Positions 34,839-43,307 of a DNA stretch of 64,000 nucleotides are shown one piece after another. Origin of the DNA: UBA1757 sp045627385. Lineage in GTDB: Bacteria; Bacteroidota; Bacteroidia; Bacteroidales; UBA1402. The DNA lies in contig JAZQNO010000021.1 in assembly GCA_045627385.1 (NCBI GenBank), forward strand, positions 13,720 to 77,719, in the 5' to 3' direction. Numbering within the stretch: position 1 is the stretch's first letter; every line of letters begins with the position of its first letter. The translations under genes and the position numbers were made by a program. The notes beneath the pieces were generated by a model. That model searched no databases. It had not been told where the DNA came from and saw only the letters and a list, made by a program, of their open reading frames with translations.

Positions 34839-35999
34839 ATGAAGAAAATAAAGCTGTCTCTGCTGTGGACCGCTCTGGTCTGCCTGCTGGCGGGCTTTCG
34901 GGCCGAAGCCCAAAAGCCCATTTTCGACACTTACGAACTGGATCGCGACATGCCGGTTTTTCTGGACGATATCAAAGAAGAACTGACCTATCCCATGGCT
35001 TGGGGCAACAGTCCGATACGTCGTTTCAACAAGTGGCGGAAAACCGCCCGTGAAACGGTGTTCGGAGAAATGCTGGCAGCTCCGCGCCAGGCGGAGTCAT
35101 ACGAGATGACAGTGTTGGCCGAAGAACATCGCGAGGGCTATACGGTCAAAAAAATCCGCTTCAATCTTACGGCCTATTCGCGTGTCAACGCCTATCTGCT
35201 GGTGCCTGACGGTGAGGGTCCGTTCCCTGCGGTGCTGCTGCTGCATGACCACGGAGGGCACTATACGATCGGTAAGGAAAAAATGGTCCGTCCCTTCGAC
35301 TGTTCGGAAGCGGTCCTGGCCGATGCGGACCAATGGGCGGCACAATGTTACGGCGGACAGTATATGGGCGACTATCTGGCGGCTAACGGCTATGCGGTTT
35401 TGGCTCTCGATGCGCTGTATTGGGGAGAACGGGGTCAGAAAGACCGGGCCGACGGCACTCACTACGCCACATATGCCGGCAATTTCCAGATGCTCGGACG
35501 TAGTCTCAGCGCTTTTATGAACTACGAGGATGTCTATTCCGCCGATTTTTTCTCGACACTTCCCGAGGTCGATTCCAAACGGATAGGCTGCATGGGCTTC
35601 TCTATGGGGGCCTACCGTTCGTGGATGCTGTCAGCCTTGAGCGACCGCATCGCTGCCGGTGTCTCCATCTGTTGGATGAACGTCACCGACGTGCAGCTTT
35701 CCTGGGAATACGGAAGGGAAAGCGGCGGATTTGCCAATTGCCTTCCGGGAGTGAGACGGTATCTGGATTATCCCCACATCGCATCCATTGCCTGTCCGAA
35801 ACCTATGTATTTCCTGAATGGGGAGCATGACAAGCTGTTCCAGCCGGTCGGAGTGCGCAGGGCTTTCGACGAGATGCACGCCGTGTGGAAAAGTCAAGGT
35901 GTGGACGAGCGCCTTCAGACGGAATTGTGGGATATGCCGCACGATTGCGGCATCCGCGTGCAGCAGAGCATTCTGGAATTTTTCCAGAAATGGCTCTAA
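34839..35999 (+). CDS. Exported alpha/beta hydrolase (dienelactone hydrolase-like, Abhydrolase_7 type)
   Basis: A 386-aa protein with a signal peptide ending near AGFRAEAQ. The nucleophile elbow is GFSMG (Ser about residue 254), the acid is probably Asp in NGEHDKLF, and the His is in MPHDCG near the C-terminus. LLLHDHGGHYTIGKEKM (about 131-147) is a family feature. Such proteins are often annotated as acetyl xylan esterases or dienelactone hydrolases, but no polysaccharide locus is near. It converges with another exported hydrolase, with 5 bases between stops. Confidence 0.85.
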   Translation: MKKIKLSLLWTALVCLLAGFRAEAQKPIFDTYELDRDMPVFLDDIKEELTYPMAWGNSPIRRFNKWRKTARETVFGEMLAAPRQAESYEMTVLAEEHREGYTVKKIRFNLTAYSRVNAYLLVPDGEGPFPAVLLLHDHGGHYTIGKEKMVRPFDCSEAVLADADQWAAQCYGGQYMGDYLAANGYAVLALDALYWGERGQKDRADGTHYATYAGNFQMLGRSLSAFMNYEDVYSADFFSTLPEVDSKRIGCMGFSMGAYRSWMLSALSDRIAAGVSICWMNVTDVQLSWEYGRESGGFANCLPGVRRYLDYPHIASIACPKPMYFLNGEHDKLFQPVGVRRAFDEMHAVWKSQGVDERLQTELWDMPHDCGIRVQQSILEFFQKWL

Positions 36000-36004
36000 G
36001 CTGA

Positions 36005-36910
36005 TCAGTAGATGTCCTTGGTCTTTTTCAATGCCCAGTCCGGCATGGTGTAGCCTTCTTCGGTGCGGTGGCTGTCGATGTTCAATGGACGGCCATTGTT
36101 CACGTATTGCTCTGTAAACCACTGGAATTCGGAAAGTGTGCGGGATCCGAATCCAGCCACATCGTGCCCGAGACCGTCGTAGTGGACGGCGAAATAGGAA
36201 TATCCGAATTTCCGGAAACGAGATGCCAGGCTTTTGGTACCGAACATTCCCAGATTCAGAAACTGTATCTTGTCGTATCTGACTATTTTGTCATTTGTTC
36301 CATGGGCGAAAAAGGTCGGGGCAGGAGAGTCCTGGTAGTCGACTTTTCCTTCACGGGAGAAGATGCCTCCCGAATAGGAAACGACGCCGGCAAAGCGGAA
36401 TCCTTCGGGAAGTTCCGACGTCCAGGCGCTGTGATTGGCACGGCAATAGTCGCATTGGAGCACGGTGATGGCGCCGGCGCTCGAGCCGCAGGCGATGATT
36501 TTATCGCTTTGAATATGAAGGCTGTCGGCCTTGTCCACCAAAAAAGCCAGCGCCGCACTGCAGTCTTCCACGGCCATCCGGATGGCGTTCTCGAAGTTGG
36601 GAACCATACGCCAGACGTGGGTGTAGCGCATGTCTTTCATGCCCAGGCGGTAGTCAATGGCCGCCACGCTGTATCCGGCTTGAGCAAGTTCTTTGAAATA
36701 GGAGACATTGCTCTTGGAACGGATGGAGCCGCTGGAAAATCCTCCGCCGAACACATACAGCACGCAGTAGTCGTTGGCTTGGTCGACGGGACGATAGAAA
36801 TCCATCTCCAGACCGATGCTGTCGCGGTTGACATAGATGTAACTTTCTTGTGCGGCTGCTGGTAAAACGAGGCAGAAGAGAAGCGCTGACAAAAGAAAAT
36901 GTCTTTTCAT
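36005..36910 (-). CDS. Exported alpha/beta hydrolase (carboxylesterase/lipase-like)
   Basis: The start MKRHFLLSALLF at 36910 gives 301 aa with a signal peptide ending near PAAAQ. GGGFSSGS (about 54-61) suits the oxyanion-hole region, GSSAG (about 142-146) is the nucleophile elbow, Asp in HGTNDKIV and His in GLGHDVAG complete the triad. This resembles BD-FAE-like esterases. The substrate is unknown. It converges with the hydrolase at 34839, though the two belong to different subfamilies. Confidence 0.85.
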   Translation of the reverse strand: MKRHFLLSALLFCLVLPAAAQESYIYVNRDSIGLEMDFYRPVDQANDYCVLYVFGGGFSSGSIRSKSNVSYFKELAQAGYSVAAIDYRLGMKDMRYTHVWRMVPNFENAIRMAVEDCSAALAFLVDKADSLHIQSDKIIACGSSAGAITVLQCDYCRANHSAWTSELPEGFRFAGVVSYSGGIFSREGKVDYQDSPAPTFFAHGTNDKIVRYDKIQFLNLGMFGTKSLASRFRKFGYSYFAVHYDGLGHDVAGFGSRTLSEFQWFTEQYVNNGRPLNIDSHRTEEGYTMPDWALKKTKDIY

Positions 36911-36985
36911 ACGGATGTCTTTTTCTGCAAAGAAACGGAATGTTCCTATTATTTCTATCATTTTTCAAAAAAAAACAGGAAAATG

Positions 36986-37017
36986 CTTGCATAAGTAAAT
37001 CGGCCACTATACTTTTG
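36986..37017 (+). promoter_or_regulatory. Promoter of tRNA-Arg
   Basis: CTTG (36986-36989), a 20-base spacer and TACTTTTG (37010-37017), 16 bases before the tRNA. One mismatch in the -33 element. Confidence 0.65.
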
Positions 37018-37033
37018 CAGCCGATTTGAAGAG

Positions 37034-37110
37034 GGCTCCGTAGCTTAATTGAATAGAGCATCTGACTACGGATCAGAAGGTTGCAGGTTTGAATCCCGCC
37101 GGAGTCACCA
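37034..37110 (+). tRNA. tRNA-Arg (anticodon ACG)
   Basis: A 77-base cloverleaf: acceptor GGCTCCG pairs with CGGAGTC (one G-T), anticodon stem TCTGA/TCAGA encloses loop CTACGGA giving ACG, which is normally edited to inosine, and CCA is encoded at 37108-37110. It is a single-gene unit with its own promoter and terminator. Confidence 0.95.
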
Positions 37111-37117
37111 AGAAATC

Positions 37118-37157
37118 AAAAACCCCGATGAATTCGTTTTCACCGGGGTTTTTCTTT
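37118..37157. terminator. Bidirectional terminator between tRNA-Arg and htpG
   Basis: AAAAACCCCG and CGGGGTTTTT arms (about 37118-37127 and 37144-37153) with a loop containing a further ATG/CA pairing; T-rich ends on both strands. Confidence 0.88.
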
Positions 37158-37177
37158 TATACAGAATGGCTTGAAAA

Positions 37178-39124
37178 TCAACCTTTCAGAATCTGATAGC
37201 TGCGTTTGATGAAACGGTCGAGGGCTTCGCCTTTCAACATGCCCTTGTTGAGCAGCGAGAGATCGATCATCTGGCTGACCTGTTCTTTTTCTTCAGCATT
37301 GAGCATGGCCATCAGACGGAATTTCTTCTCTTCGGGCTTGCCTTCCTTGTCTTCGGCTTGAGGCTCTTCGACGCTTTCGAATTTGACTTCAGCCAAGAGT
37401 TTCTTCACCAGCTCGTTGTCGGTATTGACCACCATGTCGAAGCTGTCGGGCATTTCACCATAGAAGCCCATTCCGGCCTGCAAGGCCGACATGTCCTTCA
37501 TACGGCGCATGAACTCGTTCTGGGTAAGGAGGACGGGCAGATTGTCGGCTCCGAGATTTTCGAGCTTGACGTCGAAGCGAACTTTGTCGATTTGCGGCAG
37601 TCCGCCCTGGAAAATGTCTTTCAGCTTGTCTTGCTCTTCCTGGCTCAGACTGATGGCCGATTTGTCGGCTTTCGGAATCAGATTGTCGATGACGTCGCTG
37701 TCGACGCGCACAAAACGGGTCTTTTCCAGTCGCGATTCCAGATGCTGCATATAGGGCACATCCAGTTCGCCGTTCATCAGCAGCACGTCGTATCCTTTCT
37801 GACGGGCGGCTTCTATATAGGAGTACTGAGCTTCCTTGTCGGAGGCGTAGAGGCAGACGAGCGTGTCGTCTTTGTCGGTCTGCGACGAGGAAACCAATGA
37901 CTTGTATTCGTCAATCGTGAAATACTTTTCGTCGGTGTTCTGCAGCAGAACGAATTTCTGAGCCTTGTCCCAGAATTTTTCCTCCGTCAGCAGGCCGTAT
38001 TCGATGAAGATTTTCAGGTCGTTCCATTTTTCTTCAAACTGCTTGCGGTCATCGTTGAAAATCTTCTGCAGACTGTCGCCCACCTTCTTGAGAATGTGGT
38101 TGGAGATTTTCTTGACATTGGCATCGCTCTGCAGATAGGAACGCGATACGTTCAGAGGAATGTCCGGAGAATCGATGACACCATGGAGCAGCGTGAGGAA
38201 ATTGGGCACGATGCCTTCCACTGAATCGGTCACGAACACCTGGTTGCAATAGAGTTGGATTTTGTTCTTCTGAATTTCCACGCTGTTGTGGATTTTGGGG
38301 AAATACAGAATGCCGGTCAGTTTGAAGGGGTAGTCGACATTGAGATGGATGTGGAACAGCGGTTCGTCGGTATAAGGGTAGAGCGCCTGATAGAACTTGT
38401 TGTAATCCTCTTCGGTCATGTCGCTGGGCTTGCGTGTCCAGGCAGGTTCGGTCTCGTTGATTTGGTTGGCTTCGTCGGTTTCCACCTGCTTGCCGTCCTT
38501 CCACTGTTTCTTCTTGCCGAAAATCACGGGTACCGGCAAAAAACGGCAATACTTTTTCAGCAGGCCTTCGATGGTGTCTTCTTTGAGAAATTCCTTGGAA
38601 TCGTCCGCTATGTGCAGAACGATGTCGGTACCGCGGTCTTCACGCGAATCTTCTTCGATGGTGTAGGCTGGCGAACCGTCGCATGCCCAGCGCACGGCTT
38701 GGGCGTCGGCTTGCCAGGAGCGGGTGATGATTTCCACCTTTTCAGCCACCATGAACGCCGAGTAGAATCCAAGGCCGAAATGGCCGATGATGGCATTGGC
38801 GTCGTTCTTGTATTTTTCCAGGAACTCTTCGGCGCCGGAGAAAGCTATCTGGTTGATGTAACGGTCGATTTCGTCCGCGGTCATACCGATGCCCCGGTCA
38901 CTGACCGTGAGCGTCTTGGCCTTTTTGTTCAGGCGCACCTCCACCTGAAGTTCGCCCGTTTCGCCCTGAAACTGCCCGCAAGAAGCGAGTGTCTTCAGCT
39001 TTTGGGTGGCGTCGACGGCGTTGGAGACCAGTTCGCGCAGGAAAATCTCCTGGTCGCTGTAAAGAAATTTTTTGATGACGGGGAAAATGTTGTCAGTCGT
39101 AACCCCGATGTTGCCTGTTTGCAT
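37178..39124 (-). CDS. htpG: Hsp90-family chaperone
   Basis: A 648-aa Hsp90. The N-terminal ATP domain shows FLRELVSNAVDATQKL, DRGIGMTADEI and GHFGLGFYSAFMVAEKVE, and the middle domain carries PLNVSRSYLQ, the usual Hsp90 signature. The C-terminal dimer domain is shorter than in eukaryotes, as expected. It assists folding under stress. It is transcribed in the same direction as clpC, 48 bases downstream of its stop. No clear promoter is seen in that gap, so the two stress genes may be cotranscribed. Confidence 0.96.
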   Translation of the reverse strand: MQTGNIGVTTDNIFPVIKKFLYSDQEIFLRELVSNAVDATQKLKTLASCGQFQGETGELQVEVRLNKKAKTLTVSDRGIGMTADEIDRYINQIAFSGAEEFLEKYKNDANAIIGHFGLGFYSAFMVAEKVEIITRSWQADAQAVRWACDGSPAYTIEEDSREDRGTDIVLHIADDSKEFLKEDTIEGLLKKYCRFLPVPVIFGKKKQWKDGKQVETDEANQINETEPAWTRKPSDMTEEDYNKFYQALYPYTDEPLFHIHLNVDYPFKLTGILYFPKIHNSVEIQKNKIQLYCNQVFVTDSVEGIVPNFLTLLHGVIDSPDIPLNVSRSYLQSDANVKKISNHILKKVGDSLQKIFNDDRKQFEEKWNDLKIFIEYGLLTEEKFWDKAQKFVLLQNTDEKYFTIDEYKSLVSSSQTDKDDTLVCLYASDKEAQYSYIEAARQKGYDVLLMNGELDVPYMQHLESRLEKTRFVRVDSDVIDNLIPKADKSAISLSQEEQDKLKDIFQGGLPQIDKVRFDVKLENLGADNLPVLLTQNEFMRRMKDMSALQAGMGFYGEMPDSFDMVVNTDNELVKKLLAEVKFESVEEPQAEDKEGKPEEKKFRLMAMLNAEEKEQVSQMIDLSLLNKGMLKGEALDRFIKRSYQILKG

Positions 39125-39172
39125 AGTGCTTATTTTTTATGTGACAATTTGTTGTTGGAGACTGAAATTATG

Positions 39173-41725
39173 TCAGTCGACAGGAGCTTGCAGCACGATG
39201 TCCTTTCCGTCGGCCGAAAGTTCTGTGAAAATCTTGACGGGCCGGTCGCCGGTCCGATCCTGACGGTGTGCGAGCACCCATTGAGCCAGATTGTCCTCCA
39301 GGTAGCGCTGGATGGCTCTTTTCAGCGGACGGGCGCCGAATTGGATGTCGTAGCCTTCGCGGGCGATGAAATCTTTGGCTTCGTCGCTGAGCGTCAATTC
39401 GTAACCCAGTTGACGGACGCGTTCCGTGAAGGGCTTCAGCTCCAGGTCGATGATGCGGGAGATGTCGTCTTTCGACAACTGGTCGAAGAAGACGGTGTCG
39501 TCGATGCGGTTGAGGAATTCGGGCGAGAAAGTCTTGCTGATGGCCTTGTTGATGACATTTTTGGAATATTCGTTGACCGCGTCTTTGTTGTCGGGCATGC
39601 CGAATCCGACACCTTTGCCGAACTCCTTCAACTGGCGGGTTCCGACATTTGAAGTCATGATGAGGATGGTGTTCTTGAAGTCGATGCGACGGCCCATGCT
39701 GTCGGTCAGACGGCCTTCGTCCATCACCTGAAGCAAGAGGTTGAAGACGTCGGGATGGGCTTTTTCGATTTCATCGAGCAACACCACGCTGTAGGGCTTG
39801 CGGCGAACCTTTTCGGTCAGTTGTCCGCCTTCGTCGTAGCCGATGTATCCCGGAGGCGCTCCGACCAGACGTGAAACGGTGTATTTTTCCATGAATTCGC
39901 TCATGTCTATGCGGATCAGAGCGTCCTTGGAGTCGAACATGCTCTCCGATATCAGTTTGGCCAGATGGGTCTTTCCCACACCCGTAGGACCGACGAACAG
40001 GAAGGTGCCGATGGGCTTGTTGGGATCTTTCAGACCGATTCGGTTTCGCTGGATGGCCTTTACGACGGCATCAACGGCTTTATCCTGGCCGATGATCTTG
40101 GATTTCAAGTCGTCCGACATGTGAAGCAGCCGGTCGCCTTCTTCTTGAGCGATGCGCTGAACGGGGATGCCTGACATGGTGGAAACCACTTGTGCAATGA
40201 GTTCCTCATCGACCGGTTTTCGCTGAGTGTCAGAGTCTTTAGCCCAATCTTCCTTCATGCGGTCAAGCATTTCCTTGGCGTGTTTGCTGCGGTCGCGGTA
40301 TTCGGCGGCGAGTTCGTAATTCTGGCCTGTGACGGCCAGCTTCTTCTGCGTGTTCAAGTCGTCGATTTCCTTTTCCAACTTTTCGATTTCCACAGGAACA
40401 TGCACATTTTCAATATGGATTCGTGCGCCTGCCTCGTCCAGGGCGTCGATGGCCTTGTCCGGGAAGTTGCGGTCGCCGATGTAGCGTTCGGTCAGGCGGA
40501 CGCAGGCTTTCAGCGCCTCGTCGCTGTAGGTGACGTTGTGATGCTTTTCGTAACGGTCTTTGATGTTGTGGAGAATCTGAAGGGTTTCCTCGGGCGAGGT
40601 CGCATCCACAATGATTTTCTGGAAACGGCGCTCAAGGGCTCCGTCTTTTTCGATGCTCTTTCTGTATTCGTCCAGCGTCGTGGCGCCGATGCACTGGATG
40701 CGGCCCCGGGCCAGGGCGGGCTTGAGCATGTTGGCGGCGTCCATCGAGCCGCTGGCGTTGCCGGCGCCCACCAGATTGTGGATTTCGTCGACAAACAGGA
40801 TGATGTCGGGATTTTCCTCCAGTTCGGAAATGACCGCCTTCATGCGTTCTTCAAACTGTCCGCGGTATTTGGTGCCGGCCACCAGAGACGCCAGGTCGAG
40901 CGAAATGATGCGTTTGTCAAACAGCATTCTGGACACTTTGCGTTCGGTGATGCGGATGGCCAGACCCTCCACAATGGCCGATTTGCCGACGCCCGGTTCG
41001 CCTATGAGGACGGGGTTGTTCTTCTTGCGACGGCTCAGAATCTGCGCCAGGCGGGTCATCTCTTCTTCGCGGCCTACGACCGGATCCAGCCGGCCTTCCA
41101 AGGCAGCTGCCGTCAGGTCGTGACCGAAATTGTCGAGGGCAGGGGTGTCCTTGCCGCCGTTTCCGTTTTGAGCGGCAGTCCCCGGCTGGGCGTTCTGTTT
41201 CCAGGAATCCGGTTTTGAAGATCCGCTGCCGGGAATCAGGTCGCCTTCCTCCTCGTCTTCCGATTCGAAGAAACCGGACTTTGGCGTGCGGCCTGTCAGA
41301 AAACGCAAGGCGTGGTCATAGCTGGCGCCGCGCTGACCGAGCAGGTCGCAGGCCAGGTTGTGGTCTTCGCGCATGATGCCCAGCAGCAGATGCTCGGCTT
41401 TGAGCCGATCGCTTTTGAGCTGGCGCGCCTCCAAGGCCGACAGTTTGAGTATCTTCTCGGCCTGGGTGCTGAAGGTCATGCCGGCCACTTCGGGCTGTGC
41501 CTCCTGCAGAGCGGTAGTGTCGTAAATGCAGGATTTCAAGTCCATAGGGTCGATGTTTATTTTTTTCATATATTCGACAGCTTTGTTGCTGTTCTCGAGA
41601 ATCAGCCCGAGCAGCAGATGTTCCGGATTGATTCGTCCGTAACCGAGCCGGGAGGCTTCCTGAGAACTGAGGGAAAGCACCTTCCGCATCTCTTCACTGA
41701 TGTTGTCTGGTATGGTGTAGGACAT
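39173..41725 (-). CDS. clpC: ClpC-type AAA+ chaperone/protease ATPase
   Basis: An 850-aa Hsp100 protein. The N-domain has two Clp-N repeats (about 1-145), then an acidic and Gly/Ser/Gln-rich linker (about 150-195), the first AAA module with GEPGVGKS (about 240), a short UVR-like middle region (about 440-475, YELAAEYRDRSKHAKEML), and the second AAA module with GPTGVGKTH (about 575). These mark it as ClpC rather than ClpB, which has a long coiled middle domain. It unfolds proteins for ClpP. A sigma-54-like promoter lies upstream (41778-41793). Confidence 0.93.
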   Translation of the reverse strand: MSYTIPDNISEEMRKVLSLSSQEASRLGYGRINPEHLLLGLILENSNKAVEYMKKINIDPMDLKSCIYDTTALQEAQPEVAGMTFSTQAEKILKLSALEARQLKSDRLKAEHLLLGIMREDHNLACDLLGQRGASYDHALRFLTGRTPKSGFFESEDEEEGDLIPGSGSSKPDSWKQNAQPGTAAQNGNGGKDTPALDNFGHDLTAAALEGRLDPVVGREEEMTRLAQILSRRKKNNPVLIGEPGVGKSAIVEGLAIRITERKVSRMLFDKRIISLDLASLVAGTKYRGQFEERMKAVISELEENPDIILFVDEIHNLVGAGNASGSMDAANMLKPALARGRIQCIGATTLDEYRKSIEKDGALERRFQKIIVDATSPEETLQILHNIKDRYEKHHNVTYSDEALKACVRLTERYIGDRNFPDKAIDALDEAGARIHIENVHVPVEIEKLEKEIDDLNTQKKLAVTGQNYELAAEYRDRSKHAKEMLDRMKEDWAKDSDTQRKPVDEELIAQVVSTMSGIPVQRIAQEEGDRLLHMSDDLKSKIIGQDKAVDAVVKAIQRNRIGLKDPNKPIGTFLFVGPTGVGKTHLAKLISESMFDSKDALIRIDMSEFMEKYTVSRLVGAPPGYIGYDEGGQLTEKVRRKPYSVVLLDEIEKAHPDVFNLLLQVMDEGRLTDSMGRRIDFKNTILIMTSNVGTRQLKEFGKGVGFGMPDNKDAVNEYSKNVINKAISKTFSPEFLNRIDDTVFFDQLSKDDISRIIDLELKPFTERVRQLGYELTLSDEAKDFIAREGYDIQFGARPLKRAIQRYLEDNLAQWVLAHRQDRTGDRPVKIFTELSADGKDIVLQAPVD

Positions 41726-41777
41726 AAATGTGGTTATTATATTGTGCGGTCCGCCGGGGGCCGGTGCTTAGCGGTAC

Positions 41778-41806
41778 GCAAAAAGCTTGCCAGCCGACAA
41801 AATGTC
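41778..41806 (-). promoter_or_regulatory. Candidate sigma-54 (-24/-12) promoter and dyad upstream of clpC
   Basis: On the minus strand, CTGGCAAG, four bases, TTGC (41778-41793) fits the sigma-54 consensus YTGGCACG-N4-TTGC with one mismatch and exact spacing. Just upstream of the -24 element is the dyad GACA-TTT-TGTC (41796-41806). Both lie in the gap between the lysR stop (41813) and the clpC start (41725). No TTTG/TAnnTTTG promoter is seen there. Confidence 0.5.
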
Positions 41807-41812
41807 AGCCTG

Positions 41813-42703
41813 TCACAAGACGTTGAAATGTTCCGCGTCCTTGACCAGCATTTCCGTGAAGACTTTGGCCGCGCGTTTGCGGTAACCGTCGCGGAGAAAA
41901 TGCACGCAACCGACCATTTCCCGATCGAGTCCGTCAATTTTGACCGCCTTCATATAGGGATAGTAACACACGGCCAATGTCGACAGAATCCCCACCATGT
42001 TGGTTCCGGACAGCATGTCGATGATGATGTTGGGTTCATTCAGTTCCATCCGTACGTTCAACGGGTTTGTGTCCACATTGATGAAACGGTCGAATGTCTT
42101 TCGTGACTGAAGGCCGGCGCCGGGCAGGATGATGCCGAACGAAGATGCCTCCTTCAGACTCATCGATTTCCTGTCGGCCAGCGGATGCTCTTTTCGGACG
42201 ATGGCCGCCAGCCGGGTCTGGAAAATGGGAATGGAAACCAGGTCCTCATAAATGGATGCCGGTTTGAAAGCCACGATCAGATCCAGTTTGCCGTCCTTCA
42301 GCCGTTCGTGCAGGTCGGTGGCTGTGCTGTACAGGACATTGAGTTTGACATTGTGGTAGGCTTTGACGAAATCCTTCAGGGCAAAGGTGACCAGACGGCT
42401 GAAAGAGTGGGTAAGGCCTATGTTCAAGGTCCCGGCCAGGCCTTCTTTGAGATCGGTCGCACGCTGCAGGCAGGAGTTGGCCGTCTCCAGGGTCTGCTTG
42501 GCCAGAGGCAGCAGTTCCTGCCCGGTTTCTGTCAGCTGTACGCTGTGAGGCTTGCGTTTGAACAGTTCGCAGTCAAGTTCCGCTTCCAACTGACGGATCT
42601 GCTGAGAAAGAGTGCCCTGCGTGATGAAAAGTTTTTTGGCTCCAAGTGAAAAACTGAGCGTTTCAGCGACTGCTACAAAATACTTCAATTGCCTGATTTC
42701 CAT
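41813..42703 (-). CDS. LysR-type transcriptional regulator
   Basis: The start MEIRQLKYFVAVAETLSF at 42703 gives 296 aa. The winged HTH (about 1-60) reads FSLGAKKLFITQGTLSQQIRQLEAEL, typical of the family. The C-terminal effector domain covers about 90-290. It is divergent from a superoxide reductase gene, and two overlapping inverted repeats lie between them, so it probably controls that gene and itself. It lacks the usual OxyR-type surroundings; redox sensing by its cysteines is possible but not shown. Confidence 0.9.
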   Translation of the reverse strand: MEIRQLKYFVAVAETLSFSLGAKKLFITQGTLSQQIRQLEAELDCELFKRKPHSVQLTETGQELLPLAKQTLETANSCLQRATDLKEGLAGTLNIGLTHSFSRLVTFALKDFVKAYHNVKLNVLYSTATDLHERLKDGKLDLIVAFKPASIYEDLVSIPIFQTRLAAIVRKEHPLADRKSMSLKEASSFGIILPGAGLQSRKTFDRFINVDTNPLNVRMELNEPNIIIDMLSGTNMVGILSTLAVCYYPYMKAVKIDGLDREMVGCVHFLRDGYRKRAAKVFTEMLVKDAEHFNVL

Positions 42704-42727
42704 AGGATATATGTTTATATGTCGGTG

Positions 42728-42758
42728 TAAAGATACCGCTGTTATTGAGAAAATCAAT
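42728..42758 (-). promoter_or_regulatory. lysR promoter
   Basis: On the minus strand ATTG (42755-42758), 19 bases, TATCTTTA (42728-42735). The -33 element sits inside the inverted repeats at 42744-42769, consistent with autorepression. Confidence 0.5.
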
Positions 42759-42769
42759 AGCAACTATTG
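42744..42769. promoter_or_regulatory. LysR-type operator: two overlapping inverted repeats
   Basis: ATTGA-N5-TCAAT (42744-42758) has the LysR T-N11-A shape. It overlaps CAATAG-CAA-CTATTG (42755-42769), a perfect palindrome around a 3-base centre. They lie roughly 60-85 bases before the likely superoxide reductase transcription start, the usual place for a LysR activator. Confidence 0.6.
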
Positions 42770-42813
42770 AAAAAAAGTAACGAAACCGATAACAACCCGA
42801 TTCGGAGGCCATC

Positions 42814-42821
42814 TACTTTTG
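42814..42821 (+). promoter_or_regulatory. -7 element of the superoxide reductase gene
   Basis: TACTTTTG matches the -7 consensus, but no TTTG-like -33 is present 19-21 bases upstream. This is consistent with an activator-dependent promoter. Confidence 0.5.
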
Positions 42822-42874
42822 GACCGTCAAGAACGTTCAGGACAGAATTTGTTTAACTTCAAAACCTTACGAAA

Positions 42875-43294
42875 ATGAAAGTTGTATTTTATTTGTGCGA
42901 GAAATGCGGAAATGTGGTTGTCAAGTTTGTTGACAGCGGCGTAACTCCCGATTGTTGCGGACAGCCCATGCACGAACTGGTTCCCAACATCAGTGACGGT
43001 GCGGGTGAAAAACATGTGCCCGTCGTGAAGCGTATCAGTGACGACTCCATCAGTGTCAAGGTGGGAGAGACACCCCATCCGATGACCGGAAAACACTACA
43101 TCCGCTTCGTTTGTGTCGTCTTTGAAAACCGGATTCAGACAGTATGGTTCCAACCGGACGACAAGCCCGAATGCCGTATCCATACGGCGGGCGACAAAGT
43201 ACTCGCCGTGTACGAGTACTGCAATCTCCACGGCTTGTGGATGACCGACAAAGTGCCGGAAAAGGCTCCATGTACGTTCTGTTTCTTCTTTTAA
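42875..43294 (+). CDS. Superoxide reductase, desulfoferrodoxin type
   Basis: A 139-aa two-iron enzyme. Cys8, Cys11, Cys27 and Cys28 form the rubredoxin-like centre I. Glu45, His47, His68, His74, Cys116 and His119 (in EYCNLHG) match the active-site centre II of desulfoferrodoxin. It reduces superoxide to hydrogen peroxide with electrons from rubredoxin, a system suited to strict anaerobes. It is divergent from the lysR gene and followed 13 bases later by a lipocalin gene and then rubredoxin, its likely electron donor. Confidence 0.95.
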   Translation: MKVVFYLCEKCGNVVVKFVDSGVTPDCCGQPMHELVPNISDGAGEKHVPVVKRISDDSISVKVGETPHPMTGKHYIRFVCVVFENRIQTVWFQPDDKPECRIHTAGDKVLAVYEYCNLHGLWMTDKVPEKAPCTFCFFF

Positions 43295-43307
43295 TTTGCC
43301 ACCTATT

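Noticed and set aside
38255..39652. A 465-codon plus-strand frame across htpG and clpC
   Set aside because: Antisense to two firmly identified chaperone genes, with no domain and crossing their boundary.
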